Below, piece by piece: positions 49,060 through 60,304 of a stretch of DNA of 64,000 bases. The stretch's first letter is position 1. Each line of letters opens with the position of its first letter. Source of the DNA: Vitis vinifera (taxonomy: Eukaryota; Streptophyta; Magnoliopsida; Vitales; Vitaceae); assembly GCF_030704535.1 (NCBI RefSeq), contig NC_081817.1:2371001-2435000 (forward strand), in the 5' to 3' direction. The notes under the pieces were generated by a model. The model had not been told where the DNA came from and did no database searches. It saw only the letters and a program-made list of their open reading frames with translations. The translations under genes and the position numbers were made by a program.

Positions 49060-50618
49060 ATGGCAACCAAAGCGACCCCTAAGATGAGCTTGAAGCTTCT
49101 AATCAACAAAAAGGATGATAAAGTTGTCTTCGCTGAAGCTGAAAAAGATTTCGTAGATTTCCTATTCAACCTTCTGACTTTGTCGATTGGCACCACGACG
49201 AGTTTTCTTCCAAAAGGAATTTACCTAGGAGGCCTGCATGAGAGTATAAAAAAACTCAATGGAGCTTACCTGCAACCTAACCAGAGCACGGACTCGCCCC
49301 TGAAATTGAATACACTAGCCTATGTTATTCTTCCTTTCTTTAATTCTTCTTCATCAAGGAGTCATGGTCATGTGCAGGGCTTAGTTACCTACATGGTGAC
49401 TGATGACTTGTCGGTTATACCCATGTCCATGGCAACAACCATGGCTTTGTTTAAGAAGTACAATATAGAAGAAGTTGATGTTCTCGAGGAGAAGGTGGTT
49501 GGTTGCAATTGGCCTTGATGAGGTAAACAATTATTTGGCTTGTTGGGTTTTAATTGATTTATTTTCTGGCTTTTTCTCTTGCAGATTTGGTTGGGTTTTG
49601 GAGTTAATTTTTTTCCCATAACATAATTAATTAGGAGATATTACTTGTAAATCAATTACTAAATTATTATACCTTGTTGGGTAATTGATTTTTGAAATAG
49701 TTTTCTATTCAATAGAATAAAAAGAAAAAACATATTTTCAAACAGGAAATAAAAAACATGATTTATTTAAATTACGTTTTTAGTTAATTGTTTCCATTTA
49801 TTTTCTAAAATTTGTCTTTAAAATAATAATATAAATATGGAAGAATGATTAAAAATAAAATATTACATGTAACACTATTTTTAAAACATATCTAGAAACA
49901 TTAAAAAAAAAAAAGAATTAAAATAACGTATTAGATTCTTCAATAGACTTGTTCCGCAAAATATCATAAATAATTTTAAAAAACCATTCTCAAAAAGTTT
50001 TTTCCATGAATGTTTTCAAAAACATAGCCTAGATTTTTCTCTAAAGTTTTGAAAGGAATTTTCTTTTTGGGTATTGATTTAATCAATCTTTGTGTTCACT
50101 TTTCAGGCTTTGCAGTTATTGAGGGGTGCTCTGCAATCCAAGGCAGCTCTCACTAAAGCCTTCCTTGAGAAAGAAGAAACAAAAACCAATGTTAACCATC
50201 GAATGGACTACCAACCGTTGATCATTGAACCGTCTAGCCATCGAATCGACCACCAACCATCGACCATTGAACCGCCTAGCTATCAAATTGACCGCCGACC
50301 ATCTACCATTAAACCGCCTAGCCATCAAATTTACCGTCAACCATTGACCCTTGAACATCCTAGCCCTCAAATCGATTACCAACCATCTACCATTAAACCG
50401 CCTAGCCATCAAATTACCGCCAACCATTGACCCTTGAACTGCCTAGCCATCAAATCGACTGCCAACCATCAACCATTGAACCGCCTAGCCATCAAATCAA
50501 CTGCAAACCGCCTAAACTAGCAACTACACTGGTGATCATCCAAATAAAGCCCATGTCACATGTTGGGCTCTATGGTAAACCCAGGAGTTGTCGAGAAGTC
50601 ATTCCTTTGGATGCGTAA
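49060..50618 (+). pseudogene. Class III DUF674 pseudogene with minisatellite tail (unit B)
   Basis: Exon 1 starts at 49060 (MATKATPKMSLKLLINKK) and is open until four extra bases (a repeated GGTT) at about 49497-49504 shift the frame just before the donor at 49523; the product stops at 49516-49518 with about 152 residues. Exon 2 begins at 50107 (ALQLLRGALQSKAALTKAFL) and encodes a tail of 14-residue repeats. A one-base loss in the fifth unit ends that frame at 50430, although the old tail continues to the stop at 50618. Two separate frameshifts make it a pseudogene. Confidence 0.75.
50212..50504 (+). repeat. 42-bp minisatellite in a coding tail, seven units
   Basis: Seven units of 42 bp (one has 41), each encoding a variant of QPSTIEPPSHQIDC. 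The 14-codon period keeps the frame. The 41-bp unit causes the stop at 50430. Confidence 0.88.
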
Positions 50619-51798
50619 TGTATTAAAAGGCCTCCTCGTTTTTATCACCATTAGATGTGGGATTGATTAGTTTTAAGAAAAGTCAATGAAAAAAAAATCC
50701 CACCTATAACAATTTGAACTATGGACCTCAAGTTGAGGAGATAGCATAGGCACCATTCGGCTACACACTTTTGAATGCTACATCAAAAGCAACCAAGCTG
50801 ACTCAATTTTTAACAATTGTGAAGTTTTGGTTAGGTTTTGTTATTGTGGAAATTGATTTAGTTGATTCAATTTTCAATTTTCTTGATTCCTAATCAATAA
50901 AAATTAAATCAAATTGATATTTTAAAACTTGTATTTCTTATAATTTATAATGGTTTCCCATTGAATGAGTTTTTTTTTTTTTTTAATCTGTTACTTTCAT
51001 TATTATGTATATTACATGGACTCAATTTAATTAATTCATTATTCATAAATTATAGTCAAAACAATCTTCAAATACATCAATTATAGAACAAAAATATATA
51101 TAAAAACTTAAAATGTTCTTAATCCATTTTTCATATTTTTAAATATATTTTAAAAATAAATTTTATCATAATACTTTATTTTAATTTTAAGTATTTTTCA
51201 TATTTATATAATTATTCTTTAAAACAAAATTTAGAAAATAAGCAAAAATAATAAAAAGATGTTCCTTAAAAACACAATATTTTTTATTTTTTAGAATAAG
51301 AAGATATTTTCTATCTTTAAAAATAAAAAAATTAATTTCTATTTGTAGAATTACTAAAGGACTAAATCCATCAATTTACATGGACTAAATCCATCAAGCA
51401 AATTGATAATGTAAGGTCGACATTGGTAGGTACAACTCCATGAATTTATATATAAAATGATTTACATAATAAAAATGCATGAGATTTTAACATGATTTGA
51501 CCTAACCGTACATCCATGAATAAGAAAGAACTATTTTACCATGCATAACATAGAAAATATCATAAAGAATATAAACCCAATACAAAAACAATTATTATGT
51601 CCTTGTTTTCACTCGACTCCCTGAACCATCTTGAATAACCTTATATCTTTGTAAGTTTATCATCATGTTATAATCTTTTCCCTTAATGACCTATACAATA
51701 TTTATATACATATTCTTAATAATTAACTTAATTATTTTATAAAGAAAACTAATATTAAAATGATATATGATATTTGGTATAACATTCTTTATACAAAT
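50619..51798. other. 3' flank, AT-rich spacer and a dispersed repeat
   Basis: Aligns with 33091-33950 until about 51596. The part at 51400-51700 (with TTTTAACATGATTTGAC, GAAAATATCA and ACCTTATATCTT) recurs at 59560-59870 and in both places lies just before a class II pseudogene. Confidence 0.5.
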
Positions 51799-52110
51799 AT
51801 GAGCGTGAAGCTTCTATTAGACACAATTACAACAACTATTAAAGTCTTTTTTACTAAAGCAGGAAATGACTTATTGATTTCCTCTTCAACCTTTAGGCTT
51901 TGCTTGTCGAAACTCTAATCAGCCTCCTTACAACACAGAGCAAGGTAGATTGCCTAGGTAACTTGTATGAGAGTGTTGAAAATCTCGGTGAAAGCACCTA
52001 CCTTAATTAGACTCACTTTTTAAACAACAATGTTGAGTTTTGTTTGGCTTTATAGTAGGGTTTGAAGTTGCTAAAGGCACCATCAGAGCCAAAGATTCTT
52101 GATGATGGGG
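51799..52110 (+). pseudogene. Class II DUF674 pseudogene (left of unit C)
   Basis: Here the ATG is kept: it reads MSVKLLLDT before frameshifts; the CTTATTGATTTCCTCTTCAA part is the damaged FIDFLF block. A last exon like that of the other classes (TAG then GGTTTGAAGTTGCTAAAGG, from 52060) has decayed. It is useful because it shows the class II start that is cut off in units A and B. Confidence 0.65.
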
Positions 52111-53168
52111 GAAAAATTAAAAATTTGTATATTATAATAAATGTAGATAAATTTTTTACATTTTAGAAAATGGTAGCATCAATATCATTTAATAAAATAA
52201 GTAATTATTAATATTAATTATACAAGAAAAGAAAATTGTAATATGATAAATTAAATAACAAAAATACTAAAAACATTGGCAAAAGAGTTTTAGATTATAT
52301 TGAAAGTTAATAAAAAAAATTCAAATAATATTTTCGAAATCTTTTTTTGAAAGATGTAAGAGATTTAAATAAAATATTTTTAATAATTTTTTGGAAATAT
52401 TTTGCTAGATAACTTAAAAATTTAATAATCTCATTAATAATTTTTTTGGATTTTTTAAAAATAATTAAATATAATTACTTGATAGTGATGAAATTTTTAT
52501 TTAAAAGTTATCTATGTTGTAATATAATGTTATTATTAAAACTTAGGTAGTCAATTCTAAATTAATAAATGTTTGATTAAACCTTAAAATCTAAACATTT
52601 ATAAAAATCTTTAAATTAAACTAAACATTACCTACAAATAAAAAAGATATTTGATAAAATATCAAATATTTAAATTAAATTAAAATTTACCAACAATTAA
52701 AATAACATATGTTTGAATAATTATGTACGTAGTCATGAAGTAAAAAATACTTGATTAAACTTAAAAGTCTAAACATTTAAAAAATCTCTTGAAATTAAAC
52801 AAAACATAGCCCACAATAAAAATATATATTTAATAAAATATCAAGTACAAAATTATAAAAACTTATTTTTCTAGATTTATTTTATGTATATTAGGATTTA
52901 AATAAATTTAATTTTATTAATATTAAATAAAATTTAAAATACAAACAAACAAATATTTTATAAAATCTATTCAATATTCATGGTTATCTAATTTTTTTTT
53001 ATTATATCTATTTTTCTCTCACACACAAAATTAGTTTTTTAGATGGGGCAAACTTGCATTTTTATTTTTATTTTTTAACTTTCTAAAATTCGTAAATAAA
53101 CAAAATAATTTTTTATTTTTAAAATATGAGCGGGGCATGTACCCCAAGCCTATGGTGGCTTTGCCCTT
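52111..53168. other. AT-rich spacer; from 52484 shared with units A and B
   Basis: 52111-52483 is AT-rich with nothing recognisable. From about 52484 the sequence matches 35622 onward, which marks the left border of unit C inside what was a class I gene. Confidence 0.5.
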
Positions 53169-53239
53169 GACTAAAGGAAGCTTGGTTATGTGAGATATTC
53201 CTTGAGAACATTACCTATACCATTGCTAAAAAAGAATAG
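53169..53239 (+). pseudogene. Class II last exon, open frame (unit C)
   Basis: Reads LKEAWLCEIFLENITYTIA, then KKE and a stop, without the frameshift seen in the copies at 12662 and 36302. The first codons (GLK) are altered, and no first exon is attached. Confidence 0.6.
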
Positions 53240-53271
53240 AACCCAAAAACTTTTTGAGGAAAAGGGAAAAA

Positions 53272-53535
53272 ATCAAAATTCAAAACCATACTTGCAAGAA
53301 GAGAATCAAAACCATTAATTGAGAGGAAGGGAAAGAATCAAAACCACTTTACTTTTGCTTATATAATGAATTTAAAACAAAAAGGAAACAAATATACTTT
53401 TTACCATTGAGAAAGGAAAGAATCCAAGTTCAAAACCATACTTGCAATGAGAGAACCAAAACCATTAATTGAGGAGAAAGGAAAGAATCAAAACCACTTT
53501 GTCTTTCCTTATATAATGAATTTAAAACAAGAAGA
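53272..53535 (+). repeat. 120-bp tandem repeats (unit C)
   Basis: Two copies of the unit, as in units A and B. Confidence 0.65.
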
Positions 53536-53659
53536 GCGCCATAAATTCCACTTCAAGATCACTAGTCATCTATTTTAATCTCATCTCCTTTTTTTTCTCT
53601 ATTTTAGTTTTATGTGGAAGCTCAGTTTTAGGTACTTAAAAGTTAGTGGACTACTTTTC

Positions 53660-54660
53660 TTGTGGAAATGGCTTTCAACTCATGTAAGCTTTCCAAACTT
53701 GGTTGAGTTATATGTCTGTTAATTTTCTTGTTTTCTTGATAAATTAATCCGTATAGATATTATTCACTTCATGTCTAAAGAGTTCTTATGATTTAAAAAC
53801 ATGTTTATAAAATTAAAAAGAGTTCATACATAAATAGTGTCAAATTTTTTTTTCTCCTATCTAATATGTGACTTCATATATATATATATATAAGCTTACC
53901 AAACATGGGGTTGAGTTATATGTTTGTTAGTTTTCTTGATAAATTAATCCATATAAATATTATTCGCTTTGGGCTTAAAGAGTTTTTACGATTTAAAAAC
54001 ATGTTTATAAAATTAAGAGGAGTTGATATATAAATGTATGGCGTCAATTTTTTTTTTCCTTACCAAACTTGGTCGAGTTATATGTTTGTTAATTTCCTTA
54101 TTTTCTTGATAAATTAATCCATGTAAATATTATTTGCTTTGAGCCTAAAAAGTTCTCACAATTTAAAAACATGTTTATAAAATTAAGGGGAGTTAATACA
54201 TAAATAACATTGAAATTTTTTGTTAGTTTGTTTCATTGTTAGTTAATACATAAATAATATCATAAATAACGTCAACTCAAGTAAGCTTACCAAACATGGG
54301 GTTGAGTTATACGTTTGCTTGATAGATTAATCCATGTAGATATTATCCATTTTTGGCTTAAAGAGTTCTCACCATTTAAAAACATGTTTATTAAATTAAG
54401 AGGAGTTCATACATAAATATATATATAAAAAAAATTCTCCTATATATATATATAAATATTTATTCAACTCAGGTAAGCTTACAAAACTTGGCCGAGTTAT
54501 ATGTTTGTTAATTTCCTTATTTTCTTGATAAATTAATCGGTATAAATATTATTTGTTTCGGGCCTAAAGAGTTTTCATGATTTTAAAACATGTTTATAAA
54601 ATTAAGAGGAGTTAATACATAAATAACGTCAATTTTTTTTCTTTTATCTAATGTGAGATT
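53660..54660 (+). repeat. Tandem array of about 200-bp units (unit C)
   Basis: Units begin near 53684, 53892, 54060, 54282 and 54474, matching the arrays of units A and B. A TA run (54664-54687) lies between the array and the gene. Confidence 0.78.
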
Positions 54661-54747
54661 TCATATATATATATATATATATATATTGCATAACTAATTT
54701 TGGTTTTATGGTCTAATTCATGCATAGCAACCAAAGCAACCCCTGAG

Positions 54748-56814
54748 ATGAACTTGAAGCTTCTAATCAACAAAAAGGACAATAAAGTTGTCTTTGCTGA
54801 AGCTGAAAAAGATTTCATAGATTTCCTATTCAACCTCCTGACTTTGCCTATTGGTACCATTACGGGTTTCCTCCCAAAAGAAATTTGTCTAGGAGGCCTG
54901 CATGAGAGTATGAAAAAACTGGAGGAAGCTTACTTGCAGCCTAACCAGAGCCCAGACTCGCCCTTGAAGTTGAACACACCAGCCTATGCTATTCTTCCTT
55001 TCTTTAATCCTTCTTCATCAAGGAGTTATGGTCATGTGCTGGGCTTGGTTACCTACATGGTGACTGATGACTTGTCGATTACACCCATGTCCTTGACCGA
55101 AACCATGGCTTTGTTTAAGAAGTACAATATAGAAGAAGTTGGTGTTCTCGAGGAGAAGGTGGTTGCAATTGGCCTTGATGAGGTAAACAATTATCTGGCT
55201 TGTTGGGTTTTAATTGATTTCTTTTCTGGCTTATTCTCTTGCAGATCTGGTTGGGTTTTGGAGTTAATCTTTTTGGGAGAATTATCTTTTGGGGGTAGAT
55301 GGGCCCCCAAATTAATAAAAGGTCCATATAAGTCTTCAAATTGAGTTGAAGGATATGAAATAGTAACGGACAAATATACCCTTTAAGAACACATATAAAA
55401 TATTTTATAAAATTAAGTTAAATACTTTTTTTTCAATAATTTTTTTTTCAAAAATACTAAATTAAATAAAAGTAGTTTTCAAAAATATTAAATTAAATAT
55501 TTTTTCAAAAATATTAAATTAAATTAAAGTATTTTAAAAATATTAAATTAATTTTTTTTAAATATTAAATTAAATAAATTTATTTTTTAAAAATATTAAA
55601 TTAAATAAAAGTATTTAAAAAAATATTAAATTACATAAAAGTATTTTTTTAAAATATTAAATTAAATAAAAAATATTAAATTAAATAAAAGTATTTTTCA
55701 AAAATATTAATTTTTTTTCTCAAAATCAACAAAGGGCATTTTTGGAAATACTGAAGGATGATATCCTTCAACTCAATTTACATACTTTCTTTGGGTCTTG
55801 GGCTCAATTTGAAAAGTTACATAGACCTTTTGTTAATTTGGGGGGCCCATCTACCCCCAAAACATAATTCTCCCAATCTTTTTCCCATAACATAATTAAT
55901 TAGGAAATATTACTTATAAATCAATTACTAAATTATTATACCTTGGTAACTGATTTTGGAAATAGTTTTCTATTCAATAGAATAAAAAGAAAAACATATT
56001 TTCAATCGGGAAATAAAAACATGATGTTTTTAAATTATGTTTTTTAATTAATTGTTTCCATTTATTTTCTAAGATTTATTCTAAAAATAATAATATAAAT
56101 ATGGAAGAATGATTAAAAATAAAATATTACATGTAACACTATTTTTAAAACATATCTAGAAACATAAAATATAAAAAAATAAAAAAAGAATTAAAGAACA
56201 TTTTAGATTCTTCAATAGATTTGTTCTACAAAATATCATAAATACTTTTTAAAAACATTCTCAAAAAGTTTTTTCCTATGAATATTTTAAAAAACATAGC
56301 ATAAATTTTTCTCTGAAAGTATTGAAAGGAATTTTCTTTTTGGATATTGATTTAATCAATCTTTTTGTTCACTTTTCAGGCTTTGCAGATATTGAAGGGT
56401 GCTCTGCAGTCCAAGGCAGCTCTCACTAAAGCCTTCCTTGAGAAAGAAGAAACAAAAGCCAAAGTTAACCATCGAATGGACAACCACAACCAACCGTTGA
56501 TCATTGAACCGTCTAGCCATCAAATCGACTACCAACCATCGACCATTGAACCCCCTAGCTATCAAATTGACTGCCGACCATCTACCATTAAACCGCCTAG
56601 CCATCAAATTTATCGTCAACCATTGACCCTTGAACTGCCTAGCCATCAAGTCGACTGCCAACCATCAACCATTAAACTGCCTAGCCATCAAATCGATTGC
56701 AAACCGCCTAAACCAGCAACCACACTGGTGACCATCCAAATAAAGCCCATGTCACATGTTGGGCTCTATGGTAAACCCAGGAGTAGTGGAGAAGTCTTTC
56801 CTTTGGATGTGTAA
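54748..56814 (+). CDS. Class III DUF674 protein with 14-residue repeat tail (unit C); chimeric
   Basis: The usual class III start codon has become ATA (54724-54726). The next in-frame ATG is at 54748 (MNLKLLINKKDNKVV), giving exon 1 54748-55182 (145 codons) and exon 2 56380-56814 after TTTTCAG, phase 0; about 289 residues. The front of exon 1 resembles the genes at 14252 and 37938 (PLKLNTPAYAILP, SITPMSL) but lacks their 12-residue insertion. The end of exon 1, the intron and exon 2 resemble the genes at 31851 and 49060. Exon 2 starts ALQILKGALQSKAALTKAFL, carries five repeat units and ends in GEVFPLDV. The 1197-bp intron holds a 600-bp element. This is the only class III locus where the repeat tail is intact. 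Whether the alternative start is used is unknown. Confidence 0.7.
55266..55274. repeat. 9-bp target duplication, left
   Basis: AATCTTTTT is repeated at 55875-55883. The empty site is seen in the homologous introns near 32393 and 49606. Confidence 0.85.
55275..55874. mobile_element. Mutator-like non-autonomous DNA element, 600 bp
   Basis: Starts GGGAGAATTAT and ends ATAATTCTCCC, with long imperfect inverted repeats of about 80 bp (including GGGGGTAGATGGGCCCCC and its complement). A 9-bp target duplication and long terminal inverted repeats are the marks of Mutator-like elements. The inner part (about 55390-55720) is extremely AT-rich and consists of repeats of AATATTAAATTAAATAAAAG. It has no coding capacity. 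It lies in a DUF674 intron and leaves the splice sites intact. Confidence 0.85.
56491..56700 (+). repeat. 42-bp minisatellite in the coding tail, five units
   Basis: Exactly five units of 42 bp, in frame, each encoding a variant of QPSTIEPPSHQIDC. Units differ by a few bases and match by position the units of 50212-50504. Confidence 0.9.
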
Positions 56815-57944
56815 TGTATTAAAAGGCCTCCTCATTTTTATCACCATCAGATGTGGGATTGATATATTAGTTTCAAGAAAAGTCAATGAAAAAAAAATCC
56901 CACCTATAACAATTTGAACTATGGACCTCAAGTTGAGGAGATAACATAGGCACCATTCGGTTACATACTTTTGAATGCTAGACCATCAAAAGTAACCAAA
57001 CTGATTCAATTTTTAACAATTGTGAAGTTTTGGTTAGGTTTTGTTATTGTGGAAATTGATTTAGTTGATTCAATTTTCAATTTTCTTGATTCCTAATCAA
57101 TAAAAATTAAATCAAATTGATATTTTAAAACTTGTATTTCTTATAATTCGTAATGGTTTCCCGTTAAATGAGTTTTTTTTTCCTATTACTTTCATTATTA
57201 TGTATATTACATGGACTCAATTTAATTAATTCATTATTTATAAATTATAGTCAAAACAATCTTCAAATACATCAATTATAGAACAAAAATATATATAAAA
57301 ACTTAAAATGTTCTTAATCCATTTTTCATATTTTTAAATATATTTTAAAAATAAACTTTATCATAATACTTTATTTTTTAATTATTTTTCATATTTATAT
57401 AATTATTCTTTAAAACAAAATTTAGAAAATAAGCAAAAATAATTAAAAAATGTTCCTTAAAAACACAATATTTTTTTATTTTTTAGAATAAAAAGATTTT
57501 TTCTATCTTTAAAAATAAAAAATTGATTTCTATTTGTAAAATTAATGATGGACTAAATCCTGTTTTTTATTTTTAAAAACAAAAAACAATTTTTAAAATC
57601 AATTGTCAAACAGGGCGTTAGATTAACTTCATCCAATTCATCGTCAAACTTGTTGTGCTTTGATTTTTCCATTCCTAAAAGTTTGATAAAGTCTAGGTCT
57701 TGGGCATGACAACCAAAAATATATTAAACCCAACCTTTTTATACCTCTAATAAAAACATGAAAATAAAAAAATAATAATAATAAATTTAAAATACTAATA
57801 ATAATAATAAAAACAAGCTTTTGTTGCAATTTTCTTGAATCCACGTGTCAAGAGATTATAGGCTATTCCCTCTATTATGTACAGTACTGTAGGTAAAATG
57901 ATATATATCCTATTAACTTTTCTTTATGGGAAAACAATTTTTCC
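56815..57944. other. 3' flank of the unit C gene and spacer
   Basis: Up to about 57560 it aligns with 33091-33780 and 50619-51360. 57585-57930 is unique, with an ATA-rich stretch (57765-57810). No gene is seen. Confidence 0.5.
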
Positions 57945-58154
57945 TTGCACTTTTACGAAGTACAATAGTTAATCATGAGGATTAGGTACGTGCACTAAAT
58001 TCATTTGGATCAACCATTCAACTTCCCCACGCAGTCCATGTATCAGGCCTCCCAAGTATATATAGTAGGTTCATGGAAACATGCTCCAAGTATGCATATA
58101 TCTTCTGTTTATGCGAGCGGCTTATATATAGTAGAAACAATTGCAGAAACCAAA
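57945..58154 (+). promoter_or_regulatory. Conserved class I upstream block (unit D)
   Basis: Third copy of the block at 11791 and 35125, more diverged, with TACGTGCAC, the CAACTTCCCC stretch and a CTTATATATAG TATA-like site at 58121-58131. Confidence 0.5.
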
Positions 58155-58963
58155 ATGAAGTTGAATCTTGTAGTAGACAAGAACAGTCGGAAAGTCCTCT
58201 ATGCTGAAGCAGGAAAAAACTTCGTAGATTTCCTCTTCAATCTTCTTACATTACCCGTTGGGACTGTTATTATGCAGCTTACAGAGAAGGGCATGATGGG
58301 TTGCCTGGGTGATTTGTATCAGAGCATTGAAAATTTGAGTGAAACTTACATGCAGCCAAATCAGAGCAAACCTCTACTAAAACCCATATTCCGAACATCT
58401 TACTGTACTTTACCTGCTCCCAAAAACTTTTAGATCTGTTCCAAGAAGTGCCTCACTGTTGCTCATTATCCATCCGCTGCTTGTCCTTACTTCCATGGCG
58501 CTAAGGCTAGTGAGGCAAATTAGACACTGAAAAAAAGCCGAGGAAGGTTATGTGAAAGAGGTGGTGACATATATGGTAACGGATGCTTTGGTTATGAAGC
58601 CTCTCTCCACTATGTCCATTGTTGATCTCCTCAACAAGCCTAATATCAATGAAGTGGGTGGTGAACTGGAGGAGACACTGGTTGATTTCACCATGCTTGA
58701 AGTATGTAATCAAACTATCTGTAGCTCTTTTAGATTGAATAGCCTATCTTAATCATAATGTCATATAGAGTTGTATAGTGCTTATCTGCCTCAGTCACCG
58801 ACATTGTTTTTTCTGTATTGATAATCCTTCCATTTCATTATTTACGATAAAATTAAACTAAATTGTTTATATATAGTAGTGGGTGAGAATTCTTTATGTT
58901 GTTTCGCTCTGTTTGCACTCATGATAGGGTTTGAAGCTGCTCACTGGCATCTATGCAGACTAA
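58155..58963 (+). pseudogene. Class I DUF674 pseudogene (unit D)
   Basis: The first ATG of the class is TTG here, so translation could start at 58155 (MKLNLVVDKNSRKVLYAEAG). The FVDFLF block is intact. A TAG at 58431-58433 lies where the related copy at 35311 has TAT in KKFYICL. The sequence beyond still shows the Cys/His region (SKKCLTVAHYPS) and, after a deletion with a stop near 58518, VTYMVTDALVMKPLS up to a donor at about 58701. The last exon (58928-58963) reads GLKLLTGIYAD and stops early. Confidence 0.78.
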
Positions 58964-59969
58964 GCAATCTCTTGCCAATGGCTTCCTTTGTAAAAGTTAC
59001 AAAGGGGTTCTTAGCTTATATACTTAAAATTAAAGTAGAAATTGGCATTATTAGGCCCACGGTTTGAATCTCAAGGCATTGTTTTCAGAGAAATGCAGCT
59101 CTTACCACTGTCATTCTTTGGAAAAAAAAAAAGAGCGAAATGAATGCTGGCAGTTGAGAGTAGTTGTTGATGGGTCTCTTCTTGTTCTTAGACTCACATT
59201 GCTTTATCTTATTACATCTCATTATACAACTTTAAAAATATTGGAGCCTGTTTTCCTTTTATTAGCTTAGTTTTTATCTTACTCCGTTCATGAATGAAAA
59301 AATGAATTTTACAGAAAACATAGTTGGAGTTGCGAAGTGAATCGTATTGTTAAAGTTAAACTACCAATTTTCCTAAAGCCATTTTTGGACTTTTAAATAT
59401 GCAAATAGGGAAACAAATATGCAAAATTGTGGATGACCTCTTGTCAAGTGCACCTCTAATACCATGTTAATTAATGATTTTCATAAAAGCTTGACTTGTA
59501 GGGTTTGAGTTTACAATATATATCATACTCCTTTAATAAATATGATATCACATGGAGATCTCTTAAGAAAATTAATGATGTAAGGTTTATATTGGCAACT
59601 TCAAAGTTACAATTCCATCCATTTATGTATAAAATAATTTATATATAAGGATACATAAGATTTTAACGTGGTTTGACTAAATTTATATCTATAAACAAGA
59701 AAGATTTATTTTACTATACCATAGAAAATATCACAAAGGAAACAAATCAAATATGAAAACAACTACTAGGTCCTTGTATTCACGCTACGGTACCTTAAAT
59801 CATCCTGAATGACCTTATATCTACTTCTTTTATCTTTATAAGTTTATCATATTATAACATTTTCCCTTAACTGATATTCTCAATAAATTTTTTTATTTTA
59901 TAAAGAAAACTAATATTAGAATGATATTCGACTATAGAAAATATTTTGTGTAACATTCTTTATACAAAT
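58964..59969. other. Spacer with dispersed repeat
   Basis: 58964-59560 has no recognisable gene. 59560-59870 matches 51400-51700, and both precede a class II pseudogene. Confidence 0.5.
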
Positions 59970-60285
59970 ATGAGTTTGAAGCTTCTATTAGACACAAATG
60001 AACAACAATTAAAGTCCTTTTTACTGAATCAAGAAAGAACTTTATAGATTTCCTCTTCAACCTTCAAGCTTTACCTATTGGAACTGTGATCAGTCTCCCA
60101 ACAAAGAAGAGCAAGAGAGTGTTGAAAATCTCAGTGAATGCACCTATCTTAACTGGACTCACTCTTTAAACAACCATGTTGACTTTTGTTTGGTTTTATG
60201 ATAGGGTTTGAAGTTGCTTAAGGAAGCTTGGTTATGTAAGATATTCTTTGAGAACATTGCTTATACCATTGCTAAGAAAGAATAG
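59970..60285 (+). pseudogene. Class II DUF674 pseudogene (unit D)
   Basis: Starts MSLKLLLDT at 59970. Frameshifts follow, but the FIDFLF and LPIGTVIS blocks are readable. The second half of exon 1 is missing. The last exon (60205-60285) is perfectly open: GLKLLKEAWLCKIFFENIAY, then TIAKKE and a stop. Confidence 0.75.
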
Positions 60286-60304
60286 AACCCAAAAACTTTT
60301 TAGA

